Assembly: GCA_025451235.1 (NCBI GenBank)
Contig: JANWKT010000013.1
Span: 1 to 64,000 of the forward strand
Reading direction: 5' to 3'
DNA length: 64,000 nucleotides
Source: Flavobacteriales bacterium
GTDB lineage: Bacteria > Bacteroidota > Bacteroidia > CAIKAF01
The notes under the pieces were generated by a model. That model was not told the DNA's origin. It made no database searches and saw nothing but the letters and a program-made list of their open reading frames with translations. Each line of letters starts with the position of its first letter. The first letter of the stretch is position 1. The translations under genes and the position numbers were made by a program. This document shows, one piece after another, positions 35,589-44,369 of this stretch.

Positions 35589-36047
35589 CTATTCCACTTC
35601 AGCCGGCATTTTCTCTTTTAATAGATCGGAATGTACTTTGTATCCAAAGATCTTTATAATACCTTTTTCTCGCATCAATCCAAATCTTTCGACTACTTCA
35701 GCCTTTTCATATACTACCTTGTATTCCAACTCATATTCACCTTTAGGATTGGTCCCTGCCCGTACATACGAGCTACCCTTGGAATATTCGTAGGAAGCGA
35801 TATCTCCCAAATGGAACTGGACCTGTTTTAAAAAACTTATACTAGAATCTCTTGACTTTTCCTTCAATGCTTGTTCTGAGAACATATCAGTCGCTTCCTC
35901 AAAACTTTGGTTCATAATATTGAAATAAAACTTTTCTGCTATTTTCTGAGCATCTGCTATATCTTCAGGACTGTTTTTTCGAATGGTGTTAAAGTGGCAG
36001 GATATAAGCATGCATGAGACGCATAAAAAAGTTATTATTTTTTTCAT
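35589..36047 (-). CDS. Lipoprotein with NTF2-like (DUF4019/DUF3887-type) domain
   Basis: A 152-aa protein. The start at 36047 (MKKIITFLCVSCMLISCHFN) gives a lipobox (MLISC); the longer frame to 36155 overlaps nadD. DIADAQKIAEKFYFNIMNQSFEEATDMFSEQAL is the opening helix pair of a DUF4019/DUF3887-like NTF2 fold. YELEYKVVYEKAEVVERFGLMREKGIIKIFGYKVHS supplies the curved sheet. The function is unknown; probably an envelope lipoprotein. It lies 16 bp downstream of nadD on the same strand. Confidence 0.6.
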   Translation of the reverse strand: MKKIITFLCVSCMLISCHFNTIRKNSPEDIADAQKIAEKFYFNIMNQSFEEATDMFSEQALKEKSRDSSISFLKQVQFHLGDIASYEYSKGSSYVRAGTNPKGEYELEYKVVYEKAEVVERFGLMREKGIIKIFGYKVHSDLLKEKMPAEVE

Positions 36048-36063
36048 ACTTATTTTTATAAAA

Positions 36064-36639
36064 CTATTTATCGTATAAATGATAATCATCAATATATTTC
36101 CAGACTTTTTCTGGCAATAAATGGGTAATGTCTTTTTTATTCCTGATGGCTTCACGGATGGAAGTGCTGGAAATATCCATTACAGGAGCATCTACCATTT
36201 TCACATTCGGATGATCCTTGAATTTTACACCCGTTATATGGGGACGTGGATAAATATAAAGCATATATTGATCCAGGATCACTTCATAGTTTTTCCACCT
36301 GTCAAAACTTTCCAGGTTATCCTCCCCCAATATCAATACAAATTGATGGTCAGGATGTTTTTCCTGTAAACGGGCCAGCGTATGGATGGTATAATTAGGT
36401 TGAGGTAGGTCGAATTCAATTTTAGACACCCTGAACTTTGGATAATCATCGATAGCCATTTGCACCAACTCTAATCTTTTATAATCGTTCAGCAAAGTTT
36501 TTTTGGGCTTGAGTGGATTATGTGGAGTAACAACGAACCATACCTGATCAAGGTCGGTATGTTGAACAAAATAATCGGCCAGGAGCAAATGCCCGTTATG
36601 TATAGGATTGAAAGAGCCGAAGAATAAACCTATTTTCAA
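36064..36639 (-). CDS. nadD: Nicotinate-nucleotide adenylyltransferase
   Basis: A 191-aa enzyme of NAD biosynthesis joining nicotinate mononucleotide and ATP. GSFNPIHNGHLLLADYF near the N-terminus is the HxGH nucleotidyltransferase signature. PHNPLKPKKTLLNDYKRLELVQMAI and MDISSTSIREAIRNKKDITHLLPEKVWKYI are the conserved NadD blocks, including the ISSTxIR motif. Length is typical. It is 5 bp from the upstream hydroxylase gene and probably shares its transcript. Confidence 0.93.
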   Translation of the reverse strand: MKIGLFFGSFNPIHNGHLLLADYFVQHTDLDQVWFVVTPHNPLKPKKTLLNDYKRLELVQMAIDDYPKFRVSKIEFDLPQPNYTIHTLARLQEKHPDHQFVLILGEDNLESFDRWKNYEVILDQYMLYIYPRPHITGVKFKDHPNVKMVDAPVMDISSTSIREAIRNKKDITHLLPEKVWKYIDDYHLYDK

Positions 36640-36644
36640 GGCGG

Positions 36645-37886
36645 CTAGTTATTGGAGACTTTTACCGTATCTTTTCTTTTTATATAGTTCTCATATATAA
36701 ACCAGAACGTTGAGAATACGCCAATGCTCAAGCTTAGTACCAGCGTTAATACAAACCAAACCTGGTACCACTCATAATAAAGTGCGTTTAATAGTACCGC
36801 AGCGAGTATGAGCCGGATGATTTCCAACGGGAACAGCTTGGTGCGATTTTCCAATATATATCCACAAGATTGAATAGTAAAAATAATCATTGACAACCCT
36901 GCAACTTTATAGAAAATCGAAAGATTTTCAAACTCTAAAATATATAACACTAACCCAACCGCAAGTGCTATGAATTGAATGAGTACGTATATTCTCATGT
37001 TCAGATTAACAGGTGCAGCCTGTTTCTTTGGTTGTGAAGTATAATAATCCTGAATAAGCCCACCTAAATAGGCTGGACCCTTAAACATCAAAGTAAATTT
37101 TTTCCAAAACCCTTTTTCCTTTTTTGCACCTAATGCCATTTCCTTATAATAATGCATATTCGCATAGACAGGATCAAGGCTGGTATGGCCAACTGTTATG
37201 CCATACTTAGGTTTTTCCACTTCCGGTTCAAAGGTCCCAAATAAACGGTCCCAAATAATAAATACAGCTGCATAATTTTTGTCGATGTATTGTGGATTGG
37301 TGGCATGATGAACTCTGTGATGCGATGGGGTATTGAAAATAAACTCAAACCAACGGGGCATTTTGTTGATGGCCTCGGTATGGATCCAATATTGAAACAA
37401 AGTAACAAAGCCGGTTACACCTGCTAATATTTCGGTAGGAACAATTAAAGCCAATGGCAAGAACATCCAGAACGAAAAGAACGAATGGAACCAACTTTGG
37501 CGCAAAGCTACGCTCAAGTTAAACTCCTCGCTTTGGTGATGTACTATATGTGCACCCCACATTACATTCCATTCATGTCCAAAGCGGTGCGCCCAATAAT
37601 AAATACCATCAAAAACAATGAGAGTAGCTATCCAAAGACCGGTGACTATATAAACATTATCGAGAGGGATGCTGAACAAAGCAAAATGTTTGTAAATAAG
37701 GCTGTAAGCACCTAACATAACGAGTTTGGTAACAAGGCCAATTGTTTGGGATCCAATACCAATATTCAGGTTTGTGATGGCATCATTAAAATTGTAGTAT
37801 TTTTTCTTATTGAAATAACCTACCAGTAGCTCAATTCCAATGGTTAAAAAGAAAAAAGGAATGGCATATGCCATAATGCTGTCCAT
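36645..37886 (-). CDS. Sterol desaturase/fatty acid hydroxylase family, alkylglycerol monooxygenase-like
   Basis: A 413-aa membrane protein with about seven membrane segments. The di-iron histidine clusters are visible: HRFGHEWN near 105, HIVHHQSEEFN near 115, and TPSHHRVHHATNP near 190. The blocks NLSVALRQSWFHSF and IWDRLFGTFEPE are characteristic of the alkylglycerol monooxygenase (AGMO/TMEM195) branch, which cleaves ether bonds of glycerol ethers using tetrahydrobiopterin. A bacterial homologue might process ether or hydroxylated lipids; the actual substrate is not known. It precedes nadD with a 5-bp gap. Confidence 0.8.
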   Translation of the reverse strand: MDSIMAYAIPFFFLTIGIELLVGYFNKKKYYNFNDAITNLNIGIGSQTIGLVTKLVMLGAYSLIYKHFALFSIPLDNVYIVTGLWIATLIVFDGIYYWAHRFGHEWNVMWGAHIVHHQSEEFNLSVALRQSWFHSFFSFWMFLPLALIVPTEILAGVTGFVTLFQYWIHTEAINKMPRWFEFIFNTPSHHRVHHATNPQYIDKNYAAVFIIWDRLFGTFEPEVEKPKYGITVGHTSLDPVYANMHYYKEMALGAKKEKGFWKKFTLMFKGPAYLGGLIQDYYTSQPKKQAAPVNLNMRIYVLIQFIALAVGLVLYILEFENLSIFYKVAGLSMIIFTIQSCGYILENRTKLFPLEIIRLILAAVLLNALYYEWYQVWFVLTLVLSLSIGVFSTFWFIYENYIKRKDTVKVSNN

Positions 37887-37948
37887 AAAACCTACTTTAT
37901 ATGTAAAGATACCATTTTTTTTACTTTTACAGGATAAGATATAAGACA

Positions 37949-39466
37949 GTGCGCTACATTTTATTTATTTTTAGTTTTTTCCTGGGCTATGCCGACGCAC
38001 AGTTGTACCGTGTTTTTTTTACTGACAAGGGTGAGATCCATCAAGCTGATCTATCTGATTTACCTGTACCCAGTCATTATATCCGCACAGTTGGCCAGCA
38101 TTGCGATTCGGTTTGGATGGTATCGAACTGGCTCAATTATGCTTTAATTGAATCAAAGCAGTTTCCAGGAAACATTGCGGATCTTTCATTTGTAAAACAA
38201 ATAGAAAAGGTAGAGCCGCTGAAATCTACATCGTTGCAGTCTAGCCAGATGACTTGTTCAGATGGGATCAATGAAAAAGATTCGGTAGATCCTGAAACCA
38301 TGAATAAGCAGCGACAATGGCAGTTGGATACAATGGGATATCAATACTTCAGAGAAAAAAAAATAGATGGGACAGGAATTGTAATTGCCATTATAGATGC
38401 CGGTTTTAGTACCGCCAACGAAAGCAAGGCTTTTTCAGCTATATTTTCTAGCCATAGGGTTTTAAAGACCTACGATTTTATTGATGGCGATACCAATGTA
38501 TTTCATGGATCCACTCATGGTACCAAAGTTTGGAGTTGTATTGCCGGAGATCTGAATGATCAACCTACCGGCTTGGCCACTAATGCCTCGTTTATTTTGT
38601 TAAGATCGGAAGATGAAAAAACGGAAACCATGGCAGATGAGGATAGATGGATCCAGGCCATTGAAATGGCATATCGGTCTGGTGCCCATATTGTAAATAG
38701 TTCTGTTGGATTTACGAACGTATTACATAAAAAATCGGATCTGAATGGAAAGACATTGATCTCAGTGGCAGCGGATATGGCGGCAAAAAAAGGAATGTTG
38801 GTAGTAGTATCTGCCGGAAATGAATGGATCACTTCCTGGAAAACATTGGCAGTTCCAGCCGATGCAGAAGGTGTGATCACTGTTGGGGGAATTGACAAGG
38901 AAGGTCAACAATCCTATTTTAGTTCGGTAGGACCTACGGCTGATGGACGGGCTAAACCCGATGTGGTGGCACCGGGAACCTGCGTTACCGTGAAAGGAAA
39001 TAGTTTTGTAATGAGCAGTGGAACTTCGTTTTCGGCTCCTTTGGTTACCGGTTACATGGCTTGTATGTTACAATTAAAAGGGAAGGATTTTACAAAAGAT
39101 AGTTTGAAATATTATGGAGGCTTATATCCCTATTTTGATTATGTGTTTGGGTATGGAGTACCTGGTATTAAGTTGGTTGATTCTAACAATATTGTACAAT
39201 ATACTTATGACTTCAAAATTGATAAGGTAAATGGAGTATTAGTAGAAAACAGGTATAGATTTCCGGTTGCACATAAAGTACTGCTTAAGATTACTGACAT
39301 AAATGGGGTTATTAAATTCAGCCGAAGAATTACTATTCCAAAATCATGTAAGTATAAGGTTCCACGGTCAGGAACAAAAATTCCATTTAACTATAGTAAA
39401 TGTTATTCGTTTTCAAACACTGATACCTGGAGTATTTGGGATATAGGTGATTATTTTGAATTCTAA
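37949..39466 (+). CDS. Secreted subtilisin-like serine protease (S8)
   Basis: A 505-aa protein. The start is a GTG at 37949; no in-frame ATG lies upstream, and translation begins directly in a signal peptide (ending GYADAQ at ~18). Residues ~18-95 are probably the propeptide. The catalytic domain holds D150 (IIDAG), H190 (STHGTKV), N291 (SAGNEW, oxyanion hole) and S360 (GTSFSAP). The C-terminal ~90 residues are not a recognisable T9SS tail (end DIGDYFEF), which is unusual for this family in the phylum and may reflect sequence decay near the following GC-rich element. Confidence 0.9.
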   Translation: MRYILFIFSFFLGYADAQLYRVFFTDKGEIHQADLSDLPVPSHYIRTVGQHCDSVWMVSNWLNYALIESKQFPGNIADLSFVKQIEKVEPLKSTSLQSSQMTCSDGINEKDSVDPETMNKQRQWQLDTMGYQYFREKKIDGTGIVIAIIDAGFSTANESKAFSAIFSSHRVLKTYDFIDGDTNVFHGSTHGTKVWSCIAGDLNDQPTGLATNASFILLRSEDEKTETMADEDRWIQAIEMAYRSGAHIVNSSVGFTNVLHKKSDLNGKTLISVAADMAAKKGMLVVVSAGNEWITSWKTLAVPADAEGVITVGGIDKEGQQSYFSSVGPTADGRAKPDVVAPGTCVTVKGNSFVMSSGTSFSAPLVTGYMACMLQLKGKDFTKDSLKYYGGLYPYFDYVFGYGVPGIKLVDSNNIVQYTYDFKIDKVNGVLVENRYRFPVAHKVLLKITDINGVIKFSRRITIPKSCKYKVPRSGTKIPFNYSKCYSFSNTDTWSIWDIGDYFEF

Positions 39467-39477
39467 ACTTTTTAGTC

Positions 39478-39630
39478 CTGAAGCATGGTCAGGAATTTCA
39501 TGGCGGCTTCCCCGATAGCCCCGCCTGAATGACCCAATCGGGCAGGTATCAGGGCTCGCCCTTCGGGTTCTGCCGCCAAAGTCGGCCGCCATTCCGGCGC
39601 CTCCGGTCTCAGGCCGCAACATCCTGGCCA
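39478..39630. repeat. GC-rich compound hairpin element
   Basis: A 150-nt segment much richer in G+C than its surroundings. GGTCAGGA and TCCTGGCC pair as outer arms; CCCGAT and AATCGGG, GGCAG and CTGCC, and a small CCC-TTCG-GGG hairpin lie inside. It looks like a palindromic interspersed repeat or a decayed mobile element rather than a gene. An apparent minus-strand ORF through it is rejected. Confidence 0.6.
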
Positions 39631-39702
39631 TTAAATACATCCATTTGTTTGAAAAGTCCCATGTTAAATTATCGGCCCCCGGTTTTTTCTTATCATACAA
39701 TC

Positions 39703-39710
39703 CCTATCTT
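39703..39710 (+). promoter_or_regulatory. Promoter -7-like element before the C25 protease gene
   Basis: TATCTTTA resembles TAnnTTTG with one mismatch and lies about 24 nt before the ATG at 39734. It follows the same 'CCCTATCTTT' context seen before ileS. Confidence 0.45.
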
Positions 39711-39733
39711 TATATAATCTAAAATTTGGTATA

Positions 39734-42001
39734 ATGAAAAAATCCCTACTCATCATTGCCTTGGGTTGTACATCAGCCTTATTTGCACAACAAAATTTTA
39801 TATTTCAAAACACAGCCGGAGGTAAATTCACCTTCCTCTCAGGCGATGAATTTGCTTCTGAAATCGATTTCAACATCGGTGATGTGGTAAAAAAGGCCGT
39901 TACAACTCCCAATGGCACTCAATATATTATTTCAACAACTGATGGCACGCCTATCCTGGAAGCAGGATTCCCTGATTTACCTAAAGTAAATGCATCCATT
40001 ATTGTGCCTGATGAGGAAAATATGCAGGTGCAGGTGGTTTCTGCTGAGTATACAGATTATACTAATATTGATATTGCCCCTTCTAAAGGACATTTGCTCC
40101 GGACCATCAATCCTTCTGATGTACCTTATACTTATAACGAAGTATATAACAACGATATTTTTTATCCGTTCGACCTCGCTTATTTAAACCATCCTTATAT
40201 TTTAAGAGACTACAGAGCACAAACAATCACTGTAAATCCAATTCAGTACAATGCGGTTACCAAAACCCTGAGGGTATATACCCATATCAAACTAGCTGTT
40301 TCTGTTTCAGGAACGGAGGGAGAAAATGTTTTGGTAAGAAATCCTAATTCAACATCAGTTGAAAAAGAGTTCAACAGTTTGTATGGAACAAGGTTCCTGA
40401 ATTATAATAACGCCTCCAGGTATTCCCCGGTGAATGATAATGGAAGTATGCTCATTATTTGTTATACCCCATTCGAAGGTTCCATGACACCGTTTGTTAA
40501 CTGGAAGATTCAAAGAGGAATGAAAACGGTAATGGTGAACACTACTACCACAGGAACTACTTCTGCAGCCGTTAAAACCTATATCCAAAATTATTATGCC
40601 ACCAATCCTGATCTGAAATATGTTCTATTGGTGGGTGACAACGAGCAGATCAATACTGCACAACCAGGTGGAGGTAACGGATTGGCAGGACCATCAGATA
40701 ATTATTATGGATACCTAACTGGGAATGATGATTATCCCGAAGTATTTGTAGGAAGATTTTCTGCATCCTCTCCAACGCATGTGGCAACCCAGGTATTGAG
40801 AAGCGTTGAATACGAAAAAAATCCTTCTGTTCAAAGCTCATTTGGAAAAAGTGTTCATATTGGTTCCGATCAAGGTCCTGGTGATGACAATGAGATGGAT
40901 TTCGAACATCAGAGAAATTTACGTTCTCAACTATTAGGATATACTTATACCCTCGCTGATGAATTTTATGACGGAAGTCAGGGAGGAGCAGATGCACCTG
41001 GCGATCCAGGTCCAATGGATGTAGCCGATGCATTGGATGCAGGTCGCGGGGTCATGTTGTATACAGGTCATGGTTCAGATCAAATGTGTGTTACCAGTGG
41101 TTTTAGCAGTACTGAAGTTCAGAATTTACAAAATGCCAACATGCTTCCCTTTATTTGGTCGGTTGCTTGTGTTAATGGACAATTTGATGGTAATACCTGC
41201 CTGGCAGAATATTGTTTGAGAAGTACCAACGGTTCTGGTGCCCCTATTGGAGCAGTAGCCAGTTTAATGAGCACCATCAATCAATATTGGAACGAACCTA
41301 TGGAAGGGCAGGACGAAATGGTGAACCTGTTAACCACTGTTGTAGTTGGATACGATAAAAAAACATTTGGTGCCATTTCCATGAATGGTTGTATGCAAAT
41401 GAATGATGCTTATGGCAATTCGGGAATGGATATGACGGATACCTGGACCTGCTTTGGTGATCCTTCATTATTGGTAAGAACTGCTACTCCTGTATCCTTA
41501 ACAGCTTCTCATGTTACTGCTGATGTACCAGGTATTACTTCGGTAACAGTAACCAGCAATGTAGAAGGTGGCTTTGTAGCATTAACCAGAAACAATACCA
41601 TTTTAGGAACCGGAACTATTTCAGGTGGAACAGCAACGATCATCATGCCAGCAGCAGCTGAAGGAGATATCATCACAGTTACCGTAACGGCTTTCAATTA
41701 TGTACCACATATTGGAACGTTAGCAATTACTTCTGCCGCAACAGGTGTAGGTGAAAATATTTTACCAGGTATCAGTATCTATCCGAATCCTGCCACTGAA
41801 TTCATTGCTATTCAAACTGTAAATGGAGCAACTGTGGATGGAATAAAAGTATATGATATGAATGGGAAAGTGGTATATACCAATACCAATTCTGTTTCAG
41901 GATCTTATCATATTCCAGCTGAAGGATGGGCCAAGGGAACCTATCATGTTCAATTGACCTCTGTTGACCAGACTAAAACGTATAGAGTGGTATTGAAATA
42001 A
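39734..42001 (+). CDS. Gingipain-type cysteine protease (C25) with T9SS sorting domain
   Basis: A 755-aa secreted protease. Signal peptide 1-19 (SALFAQ), propeptide to ~225, then the C25 catalytic domain with GYLTGNDDYPEVFVGRF, His446 in YTGHGS and Cys479 in SVACVNG, the dyad of the gingipain family. Residues ~570-660 form an Ig-like domain of the kind seen in gingipains, and ~670-755 a T9SS type A sorting domain (ISIYPNPATEFIAI, IKVYDMNGKVV, GTYHVQLTS). It should be exported by T9SS and act on extracellular protein. A terminator follows. Confidence 0.95.
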   Translation: MKKSLLIIALGCTSALFAQQNFIFQNTAGGKFTFLSGDEFASEIDFNIGDVVKKAVTTPNGTQYIISTTDGTPILEAGFPDLPKVNASIIVPDEENMQVQVVSAEYTDYTNIDIAPSKGHLLRTINPSDVPYTYNEVYNNDIFYPFDLAYLNHPYILRDYRAQTITVNPIQYNAVTKTLRVYTHIKLAVSVSGTEGENVLVRNPNSTSVEKEFNSLYGTRFLNYNNASRYSPVNDNGSMLIICYTPFEGSMTPFVNWKIQRGMKTVMVNTTTTGTTSAAVKTYIQNYYATNPDLKYVLLVGDNEQINTAQPGGGNGLAGPSDNYYGYLTGNDDYPEVFVGRFSASSPTHVATQVLRSVEYEKNPSVQSSFGKSVHIGSDQGPGDDNEMDFEHQRNLRSQLLGYTYTLADEFYDGSQGGADAPGDPGPMDVADALDAGRGVMLYTGHGSDQMCVTSGFSSTEVQNLQNANMLPFIWSVACVNGQFDGNTCLAEYCLRSTNGSGAPIGAVASLMSTINQYWNEPMEGQDEMVNLLTTVVVGYDKKTFGAISMNGCMQMNDAYGNSGMDMTDTWTCFGDPSLLVRTATPVSLTASHVTADVPGITSVTVTSNVEGGFVALTRNNTILGTGTISGGTATIIMPAAAEGDIITVTVTAFNYVPHIGTLAITSAATGVGENILPGISIYPNPATEFIAIQTVNGATVDGIKVYDMNGKVVYTNTNSVSGSYHIPAEGWAKGTYHVQLTSVDQTKTYRVVLK

Positions 42002-42026
42002 AATAAAACTCATTTTTAAACTGATC

Positions 42027-42055
42027 AGGACGCATAACCATGCGTCCTTTTTTTA
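42027..42055 (+). terminator. Terminator after the C25 protease gene
   Basis: AGGACGCAT pairs exactly with ATGCGTCCT over AACC, followed by a T-run. Confidence 0.9.
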
Positions 42056-42067
42056 TGCAAAAATGGA

Positions 42068-42865
42068 TCAATACTTTAAAGTAACGTAATAGCCCGACAT
42101 ACTTCTCAGGTTCATTACATTCCCATTTTCGAAAATTAAATATTGTCCTTTGATCCCGTGCAGCTTACCCTGAACCGTAGGTGATTTATCAAGGTTAGTG
42201 GAATTAATAACCGAAGGAGTAGAGATCAATGGATACTCAATTCGAACCACTTCATCTTCTTCGAGTACATACCCCCTTAATTCTTCGGGTAACTGGGCAG
42301 CCGCTTTTTTCTTTTCTGCTATCAGATCGGCATCCATTCTTACATCTTTGAGCATTTGTTGCCAGTTGGTTTTATCACTCAAGGTTTTTTTGAGCTCCAC
42401 CTCTATCATTCCGGCCAATTTTCTATAAGGAACTTTGGCAAGGATAATGGCCTGCCATGCTCCCTGGTCTATCCAACGTGTTGGTATCTGTGTATCGCGG
42501 GTTACCCCCACTTTTACACCCCCCGATTCTGCCAGGTATATATAATGGGGTTTCACATGATGGTGGTATTCCCATTGAGCATCACGGCCTTTTCCTAAAT
42601 GTCCCTCACAAACCTCTGGACGTAAAATGCAATCGGAGTTTTCTGGAGATTCGCTGAAACATTTAAAGCAAAACCCCTGCCCGAAAGCTTTCTTGGTGAG
42701 CTTTCCGCAATTGATACAGTTGATCCTGCCTGTAAAAAGGATCTGGATCTCGGAGCCGATCAATTCATGCATGGCTACTTTATCGTCCTGCAATTGGAGA
42801 TAGTATTGCACAGGAGCAACACCTACCGTATCCATTTTTTCAATATTACCTTCGAAGGAGGGCAT
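42068..42865 (-). CDS. DUF2797 family protein
   Basis: A 265-aa protein. ELIGSEIQILFTGRINCINCGKLTKKAFGQGFCFKCF contains a Cys4 zinc-ribbon-like cluster (C-x2-C and C-x2-C), and WEYHHHVKPHYIYLAESGGVKVGVTRDTQIPTRWIDQGA matches the GIY-YIG-like core of DUF2797. Members may be nucleases or nucleic acid binders; not established. It is convergent with the protease gene across the terminator at 42027, so it is an independent unit. Confidence 0.75.
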   Translation of the reverse strand: MPSFEGNIEKMDTVGVAPVQYYLQLQDDKVAMHELIGSEIQILFTGRINCINCGKLTKKAFGQGFCFKCFSESPENSDCILRPEVCEGHLGKGRDAQWEYHHHVKPHYIYLAESGGVKVGVTRDTQIPTRWIDQGAWQAIILAKVPYRKLAGMIEVELKKTLSDKTNWQQMLKDVRMDADLIAEKKKAAAQLPEELRGYVLEEDEVVRIEYPLISTPSVINSTNLDKSPTVQGKLHGIKGQYLIFENGNVMNLRSMSGYYVTLKY

Positions 42866-42895
42866 AATTTGTTTTGTGTAAAGGTAAAAAAGAAA

Positions 42896-43282
42896 TCAGA
42901 ATGAGTCTCCCTGGAATCCTGAAACATTCAACCTGAAGGTTTTTTCTCCAATTCCCTGGGCCATGATGTAAATAACATATAACCCGGCTTTCAGGGGCTT
43001 TTTGTCCTTATCGAATAAGTCCCAGGTAATAGATGTACGTCCTTGTTCTTTAACCAGCGCCCTAACAAGTTCAGATTGACTATCGTAAATAAAAATAGTA
43101 CAGACGGAATCAGGTAGCTGACTCATATTTACCTCGGAACTTTTACCAACACGATAATAATCTCTGGCCAGGAACACCTGAGGCTCAATGATAATTTTAT
43201 CCAGGATATCTGCTCCCGAATTTTGTGCACATAAAAAACCTGGTGCTATCAAAAAAAGAAATATGGACAGTGTTTTTTTCAT
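42896..43282 (-). CDS. Stand-alone FlgD-like C-terminal module, copy 3
   Basis: A 128-aa secreted protein. Start at 43282 gives a signal peptide (APGFLCAQ at ~19); the longer frame to 43423 overlaps the neighbour and is rejected. DKIIIEPQVF, LPDSVCTIFIYDSQSELVRAL, SITWDLFDKDKKPLKAGLYVIYI and GEKTFRLNVSGF follow the pattern of the FlgD-like beta-sandwich that closes many very large Bacteroidota surface proteins. Here it exists without any cargo. It is third in a tandem of three relatives on one strand, 8 bp after the previous one. Confidence 0.75.
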   Translation of the reverse strand: MKKTLSIFLFLIAPGFLCAQNSGADILDKIIIEPQVFLARDYYRVGKSSEVNMSQLPDSVCTIFIYDSQSELVRALVKEQGRTSITWDLFDKDKKPLKAGLYVIYIMAQGIGEKTFRLNVSGFQGDSF

Positions 43283-43290
43283 TTTATGGA

Positions 43291-43728
43291 TCAAAAAGAA
43301 CTCATGGTAAGGGGCATTACAACATAGATCTTTACTACTTTTTCTCCAATATCTTGCACCAGTATGCTCACAAGATATAAGCCAGAAGAGATCTTTTCTT
43401 CTTTTTGGTTTTTGAAATCCCAAGTAACGGTACTTTCACCCCCTGTTTTTTTAAATTGTTTCACCAACACCCCGTTCAAAGTATAAATATCAATGGTGGT
43501 TGGGTTTGAAGGAAGGTTGAGAATGCTGAGCTCTTTCTCCTTGATGAGTTTGAAATCGTTAGCACTATAATACGGATTGGGCTCCACAGTTATTTTATCC
43601 ATGATATGGATCCTATTCAAAAAAACAGAATCATTATGGTGGATGATGGAGTCAATGTTCTGTGCTGTTAAAAAAGAGAAATTCCCAAAGAATAAAAAGA
43701 CTCCGATGATATAAAGGGGCTTGATCAT
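43291..43728 (-). CDS. Stand-alone FlgD-like C-terminal module, copy 2
   Basis: A 145-aa secreted protein. The start at 43728 (MIKPLYIIGVFLFF) gives a signal peptide ending FLTAQ. MDKITVEPNPYYSANDF, LPSNPTTIDIYTLNGVLVKQF, TVTWDFKNQKEEKISSGLYLV and the extreme C-terminus VVMPLTMSSF correspond to the terminal module of large T9SS-associated surface proteins, whose ends usually read like GIMRPIDLDAF. No cargo or other domain is attached, so it may act as a small secreted or periplasmic partner. Confidence 0.75.
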   Translation of the reverse strand: MIKPLYIIGVFLFFGNFSFLTAQNIDSIIHHNDSVFLNRIHIMDKITVEPNPYYSANDFKLIKEKELSILNLPSNPTTIDIYTLNGVLVKQFKKTGGESTVTWDFKNQKEEKISSGLYLVSILVQDIGEKVVKIYVVMPLTMSSF

Positions 43729-43817
43729 AAAATAAAAATATAAGGTAAAAGCCAATCGCCCAAAGACTTTATATGCGATTTATCGGATGATGGAATTCTT
43801 AGAAACCAATTTTACTT

Positions 43818-44237
43818 TTAATCGGGCTTCTTCACGGGGTCCATAAGAACGGTGAGTTTGAATGACCTTTCCCCCAGGCCTTCTGTTTGAACGTGGATCA
43901 TATATAAACCCGTATTGATGAGTACTCCTTTTTCGGTTTTCATATCCCAGGTGAGTGTAGTGGTCTTATCTGTTTTTTTGAACTCCTTCACGATACCTCC
44001 ACTTAATGAGTAGATCCGAATGATGGTTGAACTTTCAGGAAGGTTATGAATGCCCAATTTCCCTTGATATACCGCTTCGTAATCAGGATGAAAATAATAA
44101 TAAGGATTAGGCTCAATCCTGATCTTATCCATCACCTGGGTTCTAACCGTATCGGGTTCGTCAACCACCTGGGCCAATAAAAAAGAAGAATTGCCTAGCA
44201 ATAAAAATAATCCAATAAGAAGAATGGGCCTCAGCAT
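43818..44237 (-). CDS. Stand-alone FlgD-like C-terminal module, copy 1
   Basis: A 139-aa secreted protein. Start at 44237 (MLRPILLIGLFLLLGNSSFLLAQ) gives a signal peptide very like that of copy 2, supporting duplication. MDKIRIEPNPYYYFHPDY, LPESSTIIRIYSLSGGIVKEF, TLTWDMKTEKGVLINTGLYMIHV and GERSFKLTVLMDPV show the same module. It is the first of the tandem in transcription order. Between it and copy 2 are 89 bp; a terminator lies upstream at 44286-44319. Confidence 0.75.
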   Translation of the reverse strand: MLRPILLIGLFLLLGNSSFLLAQVVDEPDTVRTQVMDKIRIEPNPYYYFHPDYEAVYQGKLGIHNLPESSTIIRIYSLSGGIVKEFKKTDKTTTLTWDMKTEKGVLINTGLYMIHVQTEGLGERSFKLTVLMDPVKKPD

Positions 44238-44285
44238 ATGATAAAAATACGGGGAAACAGCCAATTCTCCAAGGGGTGATAAAAT

Positions 44286-44319
44286 AAAAAAGCTGTCCAG
44301 TTGGTTCAAGACAGCTTTT
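44286..44319 (-). terminator. Terminator for the 44370-45197 gene
   Basis: AAAAAGCTGTC pairs with GACAGCTTTT over a 13-nt loop; read on the minus strand it ends in TTTTTATTTT. Confidence 0.8.
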
Positions 44320-44369
44320 CTATGTATATGAGTGTCCGCCTGGCTTCCACCGTTCAGACTTGGGTGCTA

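Noticed and set aside
39413..39700. 95-aa minus-strand ORF through the GC-rich element
   Set aside because: It overlaps the protease end and follows from the palindromic GC-rich sequence; composition (many R, G, P) is not protein-like for this genome.
43283..43423. N-terminal extension of the third FlgD-like copy
   Set aside because: It lacks a signal peptide at its start and overlaps the previous gene; the internal ATG gives a proper one.
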